This document shows positions 1 to 12,800 of a stretch of 64,000 nt of DNA, piece by piece. How positions within the stretch are numbered: position 1 is the first letter of the stretch; every line of letters begins with the position of its first letter. Source of the DNA: Sclerotinia nivalis (Eukaryota; Ascomycota; Leotiomycetes; Helotiales; Sclerotiniaceae); NCBI GenBank assembly GCA_029531795.1, contig JAPEIS010000011.1:1364001-1428000 (forward strand), read 5' to 3'. Both the position numbers and the translations under genes were made by a program. The notes below the pieces were generated by a model. The model saw only the letters and a program-made list of their open reading frames with translations. It ran no database searches and was not told where the DNA came from.

Positions 1-1528
1 TACGACTCGCGGTGGTGTTATTTGCGCGTGTTTTACACGCTTCTGGAAAAGCATACATGGGATTTCTCCTTACGATATCTAGATTGCGGAAAGCATTGAC
101 TTTCTTCCCCTTTTAGTTCTGCTTCGTTTTGTTGGTACCTGCTTTGAGCACACTTGGGGAATTTGACCTGGAGGATGAGATGACGAGTGCAGCGGGCTTG
201 AAGAACCATTCTGTAATTTATGGGCTTGGAAATGGGAGAAGGGGATCCCTTTACCAGATGAGTATGGAGTGGAAAGTGATGGCAATAAGTTGAATACCCT
301 ACCTATCTAAATGAAATGAAAAGACTGGAATTGGAGAAGAATTTTACACAATGAAAATTGATGTTTCATATATTGAATTGTTTAAATGAGGAAATTGTGC
401 AATCTGTGTGTACCTACCTATTATGAATGAATTCTTTTTCTTTTCCTACCAAGGATCCATTACTAAGTTGACGGTGATCTTCAAGCCACCAATGAGTTGG
501 CCCCATGAATTCCCGGGCTGAAGCTGTTACCATAGATACGATGCAGGTACAATGTATGTACTCCAGCTCTTAGCCAATCTACTAATGCTTGACATACACA
601 CACTTAAATATGAAAAATCTTGAGATCATCGAGGGGGTTGGCAACGTGGAGGATGGTTATTTGGTGGCGGGTATGGATGAATAGGGTTAGGTCATATATG
701 ATTGTACCCACGGAAGGAATATCTGATGACTTCTCTTAACGTTTATGTTATGTTATGTTATGTTATGTTATGTTATGTATGTTATGTATGTTATGTATGT
801 TATGGATTATGAAGGTGTTAATACCGTATTATGAACCCGTAAAATACCTATTTAACAAAGCAACTTGTAATAAGAGATGTGAATAATACTGTACAAGTAT
901 AAAATACATACATACTACTGTATTAATTTAAACTTTACCTACTAAGCGCGGGGGGAAAAGGGTAAGAAAATTGAGTTTGAGTCGAGTGGCTGGGATTGAC
1001 CCCGTGTAGACCTGCTCAATTGTACATTAAACTATTTTCTTGGCAACGGTTTCTCGGTTTGTTGACATGACCAATTTTTTGTTTACTTTCTTCTCAAAAT
1101 AGTCCAAACGCAAAAGAAAGACTCAACAACGTGTTCTGCGCGTTCATGCAGCGGTGAGACTAATTTTAAAACTCCGCATTTTGGTTCGGTATGCAACCTG
1201 CATGTTTAGACAGCCATCAACAAAGATTACTACGAATCACATCTCTTTAATGCGCGAAATCCTTCGACTATTGGGAAGCTTGTAAGACATTCTGACACGC
1301 TACTTCAAGGTACCCGAAAATAGAGGTGCATATTCAAATCATATTAACTACTTCTATCTTCCCCCCCCCCATTTCAGCTCTCTTTTTCGATCTTCTTTCT
1401 TCTTTGCGACTTTCCCCCTTCTCCTCCTCCTCCTCCTTTCTTTTCCTTTGTGGAGTCCCACGGATAGATACATTTGATTGTACGCGTCAATGTCACCGTG
1501 TTATTAAATACGCTCTTGAGGATTGGCA
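1..1528. other. Non-coding left flank
   Basis: No supported gene is seen here. The stretch contains a TTATG-type microsatellite (741-804). Just before the first gene it has a pyrimidine-rich tract (about 1359-1435: a run of C, then CTCCTCCTCC), typical of filamentous fungal promoters. The region should include the promoter and 5' leader of the gene starting at 1529. Confidence 0.6.
741..804. repeat. TTATG/TATGTTATG microsatellite
   Basis: The unit TTATG is repeated in tandem about seven times and then passes into a 9-bp variant (TATGTTATG) repeated about three times. It lies in non-coding DNA about 0.7 kb upstream of the first gene. Confidence 0.9.
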
Positions 1529-4031
1529 ATGGCGAGTTACAAGGTTAGTTTTCACCCATCCCAAGATCCATATTTCAAACTCGATTGATTGCATGCACCT
1601 TCCCTACTCCCGAGGACGATCTTATAACGATACTCGAGGCATAACAATTACTAATAGTTGATCTCATCAGACTCCTCGCCGCCAGTCGATGGATCATCCT
1701 ATGGGCGAAAGTCCGTTTGATGATCGCAGACACTCCATCGATTCGAAAACGGGTTCGAAAAGATTGTACAGTAATCGCAATGCTCGACCGACAATTCTGG
1801 TAGATGATGGTGAAGGTGAAAAGTATTTAGATCCTACTTTCGATCATGATGAAGAATATCCAGATGGAAAGCGTCACCGCTCTGAAAATTGGCCTTTGCC
1901 TCCGGAGCCTGCTCAGCAGGTAAATCCTCCACCTCGACTTCCTTCACGCGCTCGCAGTCGAACAAGTCAAAGAAGCCGAAGATCCACAGCATCTCCTTCA
2001 CCTGCTCGTCCTAGTCTCCATAGATCTCGTCCCTCACGATTTTTGGAAGGTAGTATGAATGATAAAGTCAGTAAGATTCCGCCCACACCATACCTTTACC
2101 ATGAAGAGGAGCTTCGGGAGCGATATATTGAGGATGAGCTTATGGGAAGGGATGGCCGAGCGACTCCAGGTACGAAGATGGCGAAGCACAGGTTCATGCA
2201 ACATTCAAACAAATCCATGGGTGCGGAATCGTCACTCGCAGCTATGTCCGATACTTCTCGACAATCATCTATATTTCGATTCGGTAGTAAGCTTGCAGCT
2301 TCAATCAAACCATCCAATTGGAAGATATTTTCGAAATCGCAGAAAATTGTAGAGGAGACGCCCCAGCAAAGAGCTGTACGAGAGCGCCAAGAGAAGGCGG
2401 AGAAGATGTATCACGAATTGAAGGCGAATGGATTCTTTCGGGATGGTGCAATTGTTCAACAGCCGGGCTCCAGACCTCTCAGACATTCTATGGATCAGAC
2501 ACCGCGATTCAAGCATGATTCTGGAGTCGAGTTGAATGATAAATACCATTCGAGAGAAAATTCACCCACAGAGGACAAGAGACAGAGCAGACTTGTCGTC
2601 AGTACTCAAGACTTTTATCATGACAGTCCCGCCTCTAAGTTCTCGGCTCCGGTTGATGCTTCAACCCCTCGAAGTGTTTTCCACCGAAAGACACCATCGA
2701 TGTCGAACCTCAGAAAGATGACAAGCAGAGAGTGGATGTCGCGCCCTGCATTGCCTGAACATTCTCGGTCTGTAAGAAAGGTTCCGTCGAGAAAGGAGTT
2801 TCAAAGACAGCAGAAACTAGTTAAGCGTGTTAGTGATTTGGAGACGAAGCTTGAAGACGCTCGCCGTCAATTAACGGAGACTTTCGCGGAGCCACTTGCT
2901 GATGAGCAGATATACCAACCTCCTGACTTTCAACAACGGCAATCCTACCAACCATCATACCAGCAACCATACCAGCAACAGGCATCACATCCGCTACCTC
3001 CCCCATCCGACCGATATGGTAGAACACGTTTTGTACCCGGTGCTCTAGCGACCCTTCCTTCTGAGCGACTTTTAAGCGGCTACGTTGATCCTGAAGCAGA
3101 TTTCAATGACAATGAGGATTTCCATAACATTGGAAAAGCTATTACAACACAAGATAGCATGGATCACATTTCTACTGGGCCAACTGATTTGTTCAAGACG
3201 AATCAACTTCGTAGTGTACAAGCCAGCCAGGCTCCTACTACAGTGCCAGAGGAGGGGTCAGAATATGTGCTCTCTAGCATTGAATCTGATACTGATATGT
3301 CTGACAGCTACCATTCCCAAGTTTTTATCACTGGCGGATCTGCTGCTGGTGCCAAGATGGCGGTTGAAGTCAAGTCCACAGCTTCGCGTATCCTTTCGCA
3401 ACAAGCCAGTATTGAAGAGGGAAAGGTGTCCGAGGCAAAGGCTGGTCGACCTCGCGCAATAAAGAAGAAAAAGATTGCTGAGAAAGATAGTGCCTTTAGA
3501 CCTACACCCGAATCTGAATCCGAATCCGAATCTGATCCCGATCTTGATGTCAAGCCGCTCAAGAAGGTGAGGAGTAGCCGAAACCGCAAATTTATCAATG
3601 AGAAGAGTCCTTACACCGGCCCTTCTACTCCCGAAAAAAGAGTTGTTTCGGACAATGCTCGCAATCCAACAGCCCAGTATCCTGCTCCTGGTCGTGAAGC
3701 CGAGAGGCCCAGAAGCATTCTCGTGAAGCTCAAGATTCCCAAGGATTCGCCTCCAGCCAAGACTGGTGGCGATTTCCTCAACTACACTAAGCCGAGGGAA
3801 TCTCTATTTCAACAATCTCAAGCTGAATACGATGCTGACGACCGAGAAACCATTTCCGCATATGATTTTTACGGAGCCCCCCCGGTACCCAAGATCCCTC
3901 AACATGTCCGCCTCCCCAGTGGTGAAATGCTTCACACCAGGAATTCCAGACCGCAACAAACACAAGCACCTCAATCTACACAAACAACTGGGGAACCCGG
4001 AGACTGGCCTGAAGATCTTGAGATCTTCTAG
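1529..4031 (+). CDS. Conserved disordered basic protein (putative nuclear RNA-binding type)
   Basis: Two exons, 1529-1543 and 1671-4031, give a 791-residue protein. The 127-bp intron has GTTAGT at its 5' end, a CTAAT branch site and CAG at its 3' end. It joins MASYK to TPRRQS in frame with the long second exon. The protein is mostly low-complexity: Arg/Ser-rich near residues 90-130, an SRFLEGSMNDKVS motif near residue 130, a short FRFGSKLAASIKPSNWKIF stretch near 210, a coiled-coil-like segment near 365-400 (QKLVKRVSDLETKLEDA), a Gln/Tyr/Pro-rich stretch, then acidic ESESESE and basic KKKK runs. The SMNDKVS motif recalls fungal proteins labelled 'nuclear RNA binding protein'; that label is from memory and no RNA-binding fold is visible. 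Nuclear localisation is likely from the basic clusters. The gene model is firm; the function is not. Confidence 0.8.
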
Positions 4032-5303
4032 ACGATTCTCTGATCCATAAACGCCATACATTACATACAACTAGCTACATACAGAACCCACGAGAAAAAT
4101 ACCCCAGCAAAACCAACAATTTGACATTCACCCAAATGTGTTACGACTTTACGACAGACATGATGATTTGATATTGTACTAATTCAACGAAACTCATTTA
4201 CGACCCCTACGCTTTTTTTTAACGGCAATACACCTAATAATATCTTGTTCATTTTTCTTTAATTTTCTTTTGTTCACATCTCTTGACTCTTTACGACTGA
4301 TATGAGAAAAACGTTTGTTTATTTTGCCTATTTGCAAGGGCATCATTGCATTCATTCGCATAGCATAACATAGGTAGTCAAAGCGATTTGAGCGAGCACT
4401 TTAGTCTTTGGACATTTTAATGCATGTGCATTTTTACGGCGAGTAATTTGAGGAAAGGGGAGGATGGAAGGGGGGGATGGAAGGGCTGGATCGGGGATGG
4501 GATGGGATGGGAAGGGGTAGAATGGAATGGAATACCTGGCGATTTTTTTATTTTTCAAAGAAGGAATGAATTTCCTTTCTCGTCTCTGTTCAACTCGAAT
4601 TTGAGGTCATTGCATTGTATTTCAGATGGTTGATATGGTATGGTGTGTTGCAATTTATGATTTGCACCACTATCTCTCTCTCTTCTGACTACCTACCTAC
4701 TTAACTAGCTACCTAATACGATTCGATATCGGCCTCGATCTCAATATCGAATCTCTCTTCATCCATCTGTACATTAAATACCTAGACTATTCCAGAAGAA
4801 CAAATTCCGAATGTTGATAAAAAGAAAAGGTTCCACTTCCATTGTATGATGGGATCCCGCTAATGAATGCATGATATGACTAACTGCATCGCTTGCTCAT
4901 CTTCCAAGATGTCTTCGCTGAATCAAACAATTGAGACATCCATCTTTCCTCCCATCCATTCATTCATCATTCCCATCTATCATAGTTCCCATTCCTTTCC
5001 CTGCATCCATCCATCCTTCCTCCCTATAACTATCCCGTACAGGTAAAGCCCAGGAACCAGCCAACCCCAAGCGACCATCACACCACCATCAAATTCCATC
5101 AATTCCATCCCATCCAATACCATCAAATCAAAATCAAAATCATCATGAACGCTAAAACGCATAATAAACAAAGTACTAGATCAGCCTTTCTGATGTAAAG
5201 GTGATCGGGGGGTAACGTAAGATGAATAAAAAAATATAAAAAACGTAGGGGGAAAAAAGCTAGTATGAAGTATCAGGGAAGATGCTGTAATTTCACAAGC
5301 AAA
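4032..5303. other. Intergenic region between convergent genes
   Basis: This is the spacer between the plus-strand gene ending at 4031 and the minus-strand Mga2-like gene ending at 5304. It holds AT-rich 3' untranslated sequence of both genes and G-rich/C-rich simple stretches (about 4450-4530 and 4940-5100). No gene is seen. Confidence 0.6.
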
Positions 5304-8300
5304 TTATAATACTTCCATCACACGTCCCTGGTCTTGGTTTCGATCTGTGAGAGAGGTGAAAACATAGGACGCGCGGGACCAAACGGCGGGAATGCGAGTG
5401 TGGAATGTGGCGAGCATCATTACGAGGAGTAGGGGGATCTGTGTGGAGAATTGTTAGTCTCGAAAAGATTTTTGGATGAAATGTTCAAATGACACGGGGA
5501 AAGGAGAAAAGTGTGACAAGAACAAGAAAAGATAACATGAACAAGAACATACCCAGATAAGGAATAGTTTCCTATCACTCCTAACCCTCTTCAATTTCGC
5601 CTGACGTAGCAACTGTATCTGGTTCTGTTGCTCCACCGTAACTACTTCCTTTCCGCCGATTCTAAGGGTGCCCATAGGCATTGGTCTCCTAATCATAGCA
5701 GCTGTTGAGCTTTCTGCGCGAACCACAGATGTAGCTGCTTCAACTTGTGTTTTCATTTGATCGAAGACTTGAGTACATTTGTTGTCCGCGATGGTATCCG
5801 CAACTGCCTGTTCTGCGGAAGCTCGTTTCACATCCATATCATTTTGTGGAAAGATGTCTTCGTATGCGGGTGGTGCTGCAGCTACATTACCGGAGAAAAG
5901 ATCCCACCATTTGTTGCCTTGTTCCTTGGCGCCCTCTTGACGGTTAGGGCTTTCTGGACGGCTGGCGATGCGGCGGGCCATTGGGCTTGGTAGATAAGCT
6001 TGATAACCTGGAAGATTTGCAAGAGTAGGCATTTGCGGCATCTGAGGCAGGGTTGGGAGGCCAAGATGCATACCATTGTGGAAGCTTTGTTGTAGATGCT
6101 GCATCTGAGCTGTGAATTGTGTGAATTGCGCGAACATCTGATCTCGGATTGCAGTCATGGCTAATGTTGGAGACGCCAAGCCTTCATCTGCTTCGACCTC
6201 AGGAAGTTCCAAAACAGGGGTTTTAGTTGCCTCAATAGTCTCATTCGATATTTTCCCCGCAGTTGATCCCCTAGATTGCCTACTTCGCATCAGGAATGTA
6301 CCGTCATTAACAGCTTCAGTTTCAACATCGGCGTCCTCGTCCTCATATTCGTTGCTATCCTCGTCGTCGCTATCGCTGATGCCACTTTCATTAGGTATCT
6401 CTGCATTTGGTGGTTGCCATAATGATCGTAATGATGTGGCACTGCTTGTTCTACTTTTCAATGAAGAACCACTTCGTGTTCTTGAATGATGTTCCACTCT
6501 GCGAACGGCACGATGGACTTCCTCGGAAGCTGTCATATCTGCAGGAGCATATCCTTGGAGACTTCTAATCAATGGATCGGCACCACTGAGGATGAGCCGT
6601 CGAACGATCTGTGGATGGTTATGAAGAGCAGCGAAATGCATAGGCGTGAATCCACCTTTGTCTCGTGGTTCGCAATTCACGTTTCGTGCCAATAAAGCGG
6701 CGACGAAGCGGTGAAGTCCCAATGAACAAGCGAGGTGAAGCATTGTTTGCCCAGAGGTTCTACGCAGGTTAAAACGCGGCTTGGTCGGACTGTCATCGAG
6801 ATCAATAAGATCCAGACATCTCAATAGCGTTGCTTCAACATCGACGCCAAAACTTGCCGCATTGAATCCACCGCCGTGCTGTGAGGATCCACCTCCGCTA
6901 GGCGGAGATTGGCCTGGTGGTGCTCCCCAAGGACCATCCACAATTCTTCTAGCAAGATCACGCACGTCTTCCATTTTGCCGGTCATCTTGTGACCTAATA
7001 CGGCTAACGCTGTTCTAATTATCTGTTGTTCATCGTCATCCACATATTTGAAGAATGCGGTTTGTTTCGGCATTGGTGGTGTTGGATATTGCTGCCTTTG
7101 TTGATGTTGGTGTGTGAACGTGACAGGTACGGTACCGGCAATGGCAGACGGGGGCAAAAGACATACTAAAGATGTCTCACCCCAGAACGTCGTCGTTGTT
7201 GCTTTAGCATCACCGAACATGACTTCCAACCCTTGAGAAAATCCACTACCCAAGCAGGTAACTTCTATTCCTCCAGCCTTCGGTCCCTCGTTTGGTATCA
7301 GTTTGTGAATCACAGGTGGCCGCTGTGGACTCAGAGTCAAGGGCATGCCATATATTCCATTGGCCGAAGCTTGTGCCATGTGAGCTTGTTGCTGCTGTTG
7401 CTGATAAATTTGAACATTATTGCGCATACCATTCGGACTGGGGGCGCGACTAGGATGCGCTGAAGGAGGCGCCGAATAGAGTTGATGCATGGCCAAATTG
7501 TCCGTTGATTGAGGTCGATGGCCATGCGGGATAAATAATGGATCATTGCTATTCGGAGTAGGAGGACCTGTGTTGAAATGCGACGAAAATTGTTGCACTG
7601 GAGCAGGCTGGCAAAATGGGTGCTCGTTTGGTGGGAAGTTTGGGAGATTTGGTGTAAATGGTGATGGTATAGCAGAAGTGGTGCCGTTGACCGAAACATG
7701 TGGTCCAACGCTCATCCCCAGTTGCCCTGTCTCTAATTTTGTCATTGCTAGACCAGTGGGAACCTTACCAGAAGAACTGGCTTTGCGTTTCTTAGACAAT
7801 GGAGGGCCAGATGGAGTCAAAGGCGATGCTTGTGGCGATATCTGCCGAGGTGGGATTGCAGTAGAAATTGCTTGAGGTGGATTAGGTGCTGGGTAACTCA
7901 CTGGCTGTGGGTATGGCATGAAATTTTGTGGTAGGCTCTGAAGATCCGGGGCGGATGGTGAAACACGGAAAGGAGGCATACCAGGAACATGACCAGACGC
8001 CATATCAAAGTTTCTTTCATTCGAATACGAAGTCGAACCTGGATATATTTGTCCATCAGTCGCACCAGGTGCCTGCCCAGAAATAGGTAATAAGTTATGC
8101 GTCTTGTGATCATCTGTAATCATAATTGAAGAGGTGATTGCTTGTGCAATCAGGCGGTCTTGATAGTCCTTGATAGTAAATATTACTCGAAATCCGATTT
8201 TTTCATTTTGATGTCGACAATAACATGCTATTCGCATCGGAGCATCAACTTGCATGGCACCATCAGGTACGATAGGTTCTGGTCGGTCACCAGTGGCTTC

Positions 8301-9880
8301 CGAGGGTGGTTGACTTGTGGGCGATTGCCAATCCTTGATTTCATGAGTATTGAATACGATGACTCGCTTGGCCTCGTCTTTATGCCATGATTCTTCTTCC
8401 TCGACCTTCTTTATCTTCTTTCGAGCGGCCCTTTTCCTCTCACGCGTAATGCAGCCGCTACATATCAAGACTTCGCCCCCGTTCAACGGCTTTCTTTCAT
8501 CATCTTCATCATATCCACTATCCGACGACTGACTTGGAGAGTCTTCGGGTGCTGCCGCTCTTTCCAAGGCTTTTCGTAGAATTTCCGGATTTTCCATTGC
8601 ACTAGAACAGACCAACATGGTATAAAGCTCCAAAGTGTCCGGTGCGCGTTCCGGTGAAGGTTTGACGAGAAGTTTGGGTTTTGAAATAGTTTGTGTTGGC
8701 AGATGAAGCTTGGTAACACCTTGAGGAACAGGGAAAAGCGTCATTTTGATGGGGATCTGAGTCTCAACCCGCGACTTCAATGGTGTGGGGTGTAATGTTA
8801 AAATCGGCTTCGTATATGACGCAACCGGATTCTGGCGGCCCTTGTATTGAGGTGTGTTTTGGAATGACATCGTATTAAACTGGACTTGGGTTCTCATCAT
8901 GTTATGAGGTAATTCCATGCTATTTGTCCAAGGAGGAAGGCCATGAGCCCCACTGGGCATTGCGCCAGACATAAATTCAAGCCCGGCATTGGGAGACGGA
9001 GAGTTGGTGAACAAATTATGTGCAGGGGACGACGCTTGACTTGTCGATGCTGCGGACAAGGGCGACGTTTCCCTTGAACCCATATGATATCCATTTGTAG
9101 AGTGTACTGCCGAATGTTGCTGCCATTGATGAACACGTTAGTACATTTGTATATTGGAAACGTAACAGTAAATAAAAATTGACCTACAGAATTTGATTTG
9201 TTATGATTCCTGAACTTTTTCCTTACGATTGGCGATATCTTGCGCGGGGTATCATGCTTGATAGTCGGCATTTCTGGTGATTCCATATCCATTGTTATCG
9301 CAAAAGGACTTGGGCTACTCGACGCGCTGTCGAAGTCAAAATCATTTTCCATGCTCTTGTCATTGAACCCAAAATTGTTAATCATTGCTGACGGATTGAT
9401 GGTTCCATTTCCAGCGTAGTCATCAAAAGTCGACATACTCTCCCCTTTGATCATATCGTCGCCTTTCCAATCTCCCATGTCTACATCATCCCCAATCATT
9501 GCGGCCCCTGAATTCAAAGCAGATCGAGACGAATCCGAACTAGACTTTCTGTTATATTCCATCGAATCGGAAGTAGAGCTTTGGGACGAGCCAGCCGGTG
9601 AGGCTGTCGATGGAGCTGACAAAGGCGCCTGCAGTATCGTCGTGTTAATGAACGACGGCTGTTCGGGACTTTTGTGGCCGGCAACACTCGGTGTTGCATA
9701 TGCTGAATAGTAAGGGGTGGAGTCGTGTGAGAATTCCTCGAAGAGGTTGTTTGGACTATAGGTTGCCTCAAAGGGTAAATGTGAACTGTCGAGGAATTCG
9801 AAATCGGGATCAGAGTCCGCTCCCGACATATCTGAATTGAGAATGAACGGCGGCGAGCTTGCAGATACAGGTTCTTGCAT
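5304..9880 (-). CDS. mga2: Mga2/Spt23-like membrane-tethered transcription factor (IPT/TIG, ankyrin, C-terminal TM)
   Basis: Three exons on the minus strand (9880-9188, 9119-5553, 5438-5304) encode 1464 residues. The order matches the Mga2/Spt23 family. An acidic, Ser-rich N-terminus comes first, then a conserved region with TPLKSRVETQIPIKMTLFPV near residue 345. A low-complexity Pro/Gln stretch follows, then an IPT/TIG domain near 830-920 (IPNEGPKAGGIEVTCLGSGF), ankyrin repeats near 1020-1105 (TMLHLACSLGLHRFVAALL) and a hydrophobic helix at about 1415-1433 (FLIWIPLLLVMMLATF). Only 31 residues follow the helix. In yeast, such factors sit in the ER/nuclear membrane and are released by ubiquitin- and proteasome-dependent processing. 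They then activate fatty-acid desaturase and hypoxia genes. The same role is likely here by family. The 114-bp last intron splits the membrane helix. The first ATG in frame at 9880 is chosen; an upstream untranslated intron is possible. Confidence 0.93.
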
Positions 9881-12800
9881 GGCCTCTCGTATGTAAAGCA
9901 AGGCTCTTCAAATGGTACTGTATATCCTTACGTGTAGAGGATCTGTGAGGGCCCTGGTCCGGAGAATGCCAAATCCTAGGCGCAAGATAACCGACCTGGC
10001 GATAACTTCTATCCCGACTGTATCAATACTATTGGAACATTATTTGCTACTTTCTTCGACTGTATGTAATAGGAAAAAATAGCTGTGGTCGTATGGAGTC
10101 GGACGAAGATCGTTGCTCGCCAAGTGAGGTGTGCGTCAGAAGACAGGAAGTAAAAAGCCGATGAAAGATTTGCTTGGGTGGTATTAGAACTGTTGCGTCG
10201 AAAGTAGCGTCACTTAAAAGGGTATCTTAAATGCAAATTGAGCAACGATTTGTGGAAAGGCCAAAGGTAAAAGGTACAGAATACGAAGTTGTAAGTACTA
10301 GGTAGTACTTTGTAAACCACCAGGTGGAGTACAATACTGCTTCTGCACTGGTCACCAGTTTGGTCGATGGTGATCCTCGTCTTTTATGTAATCCTCAGGC
10401 TGAAATTATCCAAGAAAACTTTCAATATCGCTAACCGGTCCTCCTGGCTGGATTAATGTATGTATTATGTATCTATGTATGTACTCTACTCAATTCAAAC
10501 TTTGTGATAGGTTCTTGTTGGTTGAGGAGAAAGCGGAGACAGAGGACAAAATTAAACACCAAAGTGAATGTGAATATACTGTAGAGGCACTTGACTTGTA
10601 CAAGTTGTAGTTAGGCAAGTCAATAAAGGTGTGAGGGTGTGAAGTGTGAAGTGAATTAATTGATTACTGGAATTTCAACATCATTTTCCCAACAAATAGG
10701 TAACCTTAACTGGCGGTGATGCTTTTTGGGGTATGATTATCTACCAATTATTACACAGAGAAAATCTCGCCAAAATGCTTCTTACTCCAATGAGATTACA
10801 CTTCCTCCTTCGTTATGTACAATGATATCGCTCTTTTGTCTTCCTACACGACCTTTTTTCTCGAAAATTCAAATACCCTACTTCATTCCACATCACCTCT
10901 ACAATTTATGCTTGATTTCATCGACAATTAAAAACAGGTACAGGCTTGAAGACAAACACAACAACACGCACAAGAGGAAGAGATGGTCGATAGAAAGACA
11001 GGGTTTCGTTGACAACTGGTGCAGGAGAGGGGTTGGATAGCATGAAGTTGCATGGATAAACACGGATAACGTGCGAGCAAGGTCCAAGAATCTAACAAAC
11101 AAAATAATAGAAGAGCTTGATGGAGAGCGAGGGGTTTGATGCATGATTGCGATTACGGACCTCAATTTTTCTGGGATAAGGTTAACAGACGAAAAGTCGG
11201 GCATTACGAGTCCACAACTTAGAACATCCGAACTTATGGTCCAACTCTTTTTGAGGCCTTGGGATGCAGGCAAGCAAAGAAGATAAAGACGGTGCCGATT
11301 CTTCCCTTCTTCCCTATCATTGGCACCACCGTCGTCTTCCAGTGAATACTATTTTCATCATAACCACCCGCTTTGGAAATGGTTAGGAGCGTGGCATGCA
11401 TTTGGACGCGCGCCAAGATATGTATTTGCCATGGCATGATCTTTGTAGTCATCAATGTTTGACTGTTCCACAAGAAGTCGCCTATGGTGAAGCGTTTATG
11501 TCGCCAATTTCATGGGGAAAAAGCTAGTCCGTTTTACTGTTTCGAAGCAAGGGCATGCTTGAATGGTCGTGTACGGTGTATCATTGTGTTAGAATAGGAC
11601 GAGTGCCTTTCTTTTGATTTTGCTTTGATTTATTACACGTTCGGTTTGAAAGTCTATGGTTTGATTTGTAAGCTGTCTTGATGTTAATTCTTCCCAATTC
11701 TAAGGAAGTTGTGTTCTGCGCGGTGAAAATTTCATGATTCTTCATCACCCAGATTCTTTTCTTGATCCCAGCATTTTATGATGTTCTCCCATTTCTGATG
11801 CAGGTCATTATGTGGGTGGCATTCCTCTTATATGTTGCATATTTTGTGGCGGCGAACGTGGTATTTTGTGGTTAAATTTCGCTGAAGATTGGATCAACTT
11901 AATATCAAGTAACATACACTATTAGATTCATATCGTGGTATTCTGGTACTAAATCAATCTCGCATGACTGGCTGCTGCATTTCCGTCCGCTGTGCAATTC
12001 TACCCGCAAACAGCATTGACAAGTCAAGATTCCTCAGACGAGGCGACCTGACAATTGTACCCTGGATCGGCGAATGAGGTACATCTCGTGTACTATACGT
12101 TCCTTAGTACCCCACGTCTAAAGGCATTGATATTATATTGGACGATTTAGAGCTAAGGAATTTCTAAAATATGCTGCTTGAGTGGCTTCTACATGATACC
12201 AATAAACTGAGTCGACCTTCTTTGGTTCAATCCCCTTACTTGAAAGGATCAGGCCAACCGTTTGTGGTCAATGAATGCTTCGCTATTGAGCACTCTATCG
12301 GCACGCCGGCAATAATCGCCCTTGCATTTAGCACCCGAGCCGAGGTTACCTCAACCCCCTTCAGTCAAAATTCATTATCCATCACCCCTTAGTATCTAAC
12401 ATGTGTGTTCATCATACTACGATCCATCGCCGTTCTAAGTGGTTCAGCACCTGCTCTCATTTGTTCAGTATATTAGTTTTGAGTGTTTAAAATTTAAATG
12501 TGTACTCGTCAAAATTTCGAATAATCAAATTCCATGCCCATTCTCACATGAATATTCCAAGGTTTGTAATAAGAATGGGTAGTTATCTGGACAACAAGCT
12601 GGAGCTACCTCGCTACTGCAAAACCTCCCTAACTATGCCTTTAGATATCCAATCCTAGTTCCTTGGAGAGACAAAATTTGGATCATAGTTTAAATCGAGC
12701 TTCAGAATGCAATACCATTGATTCTCTTCAACAATGTCTTTTGTTTGTTTTGGACACTGCATATTATGTCGAGGCTGGCTCAGTCATCTTAATCGTGTCA

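Noticed and set aside
79..285. Minus-strand open frame at the left edge with a basic C-terminus
   Set aside because: It begins at TTG, not ATG, has no recognisable domain, and I could not find a convincing splice partner. It could belong to a gene beyond the edge, but there is not enough to annotate.
12215..12240. GGTTCAATCCCC, similar to a tRNA B box on the plus strand
   Set aside because: No matching A box, anticodon arm or acceptor stem was found around it.
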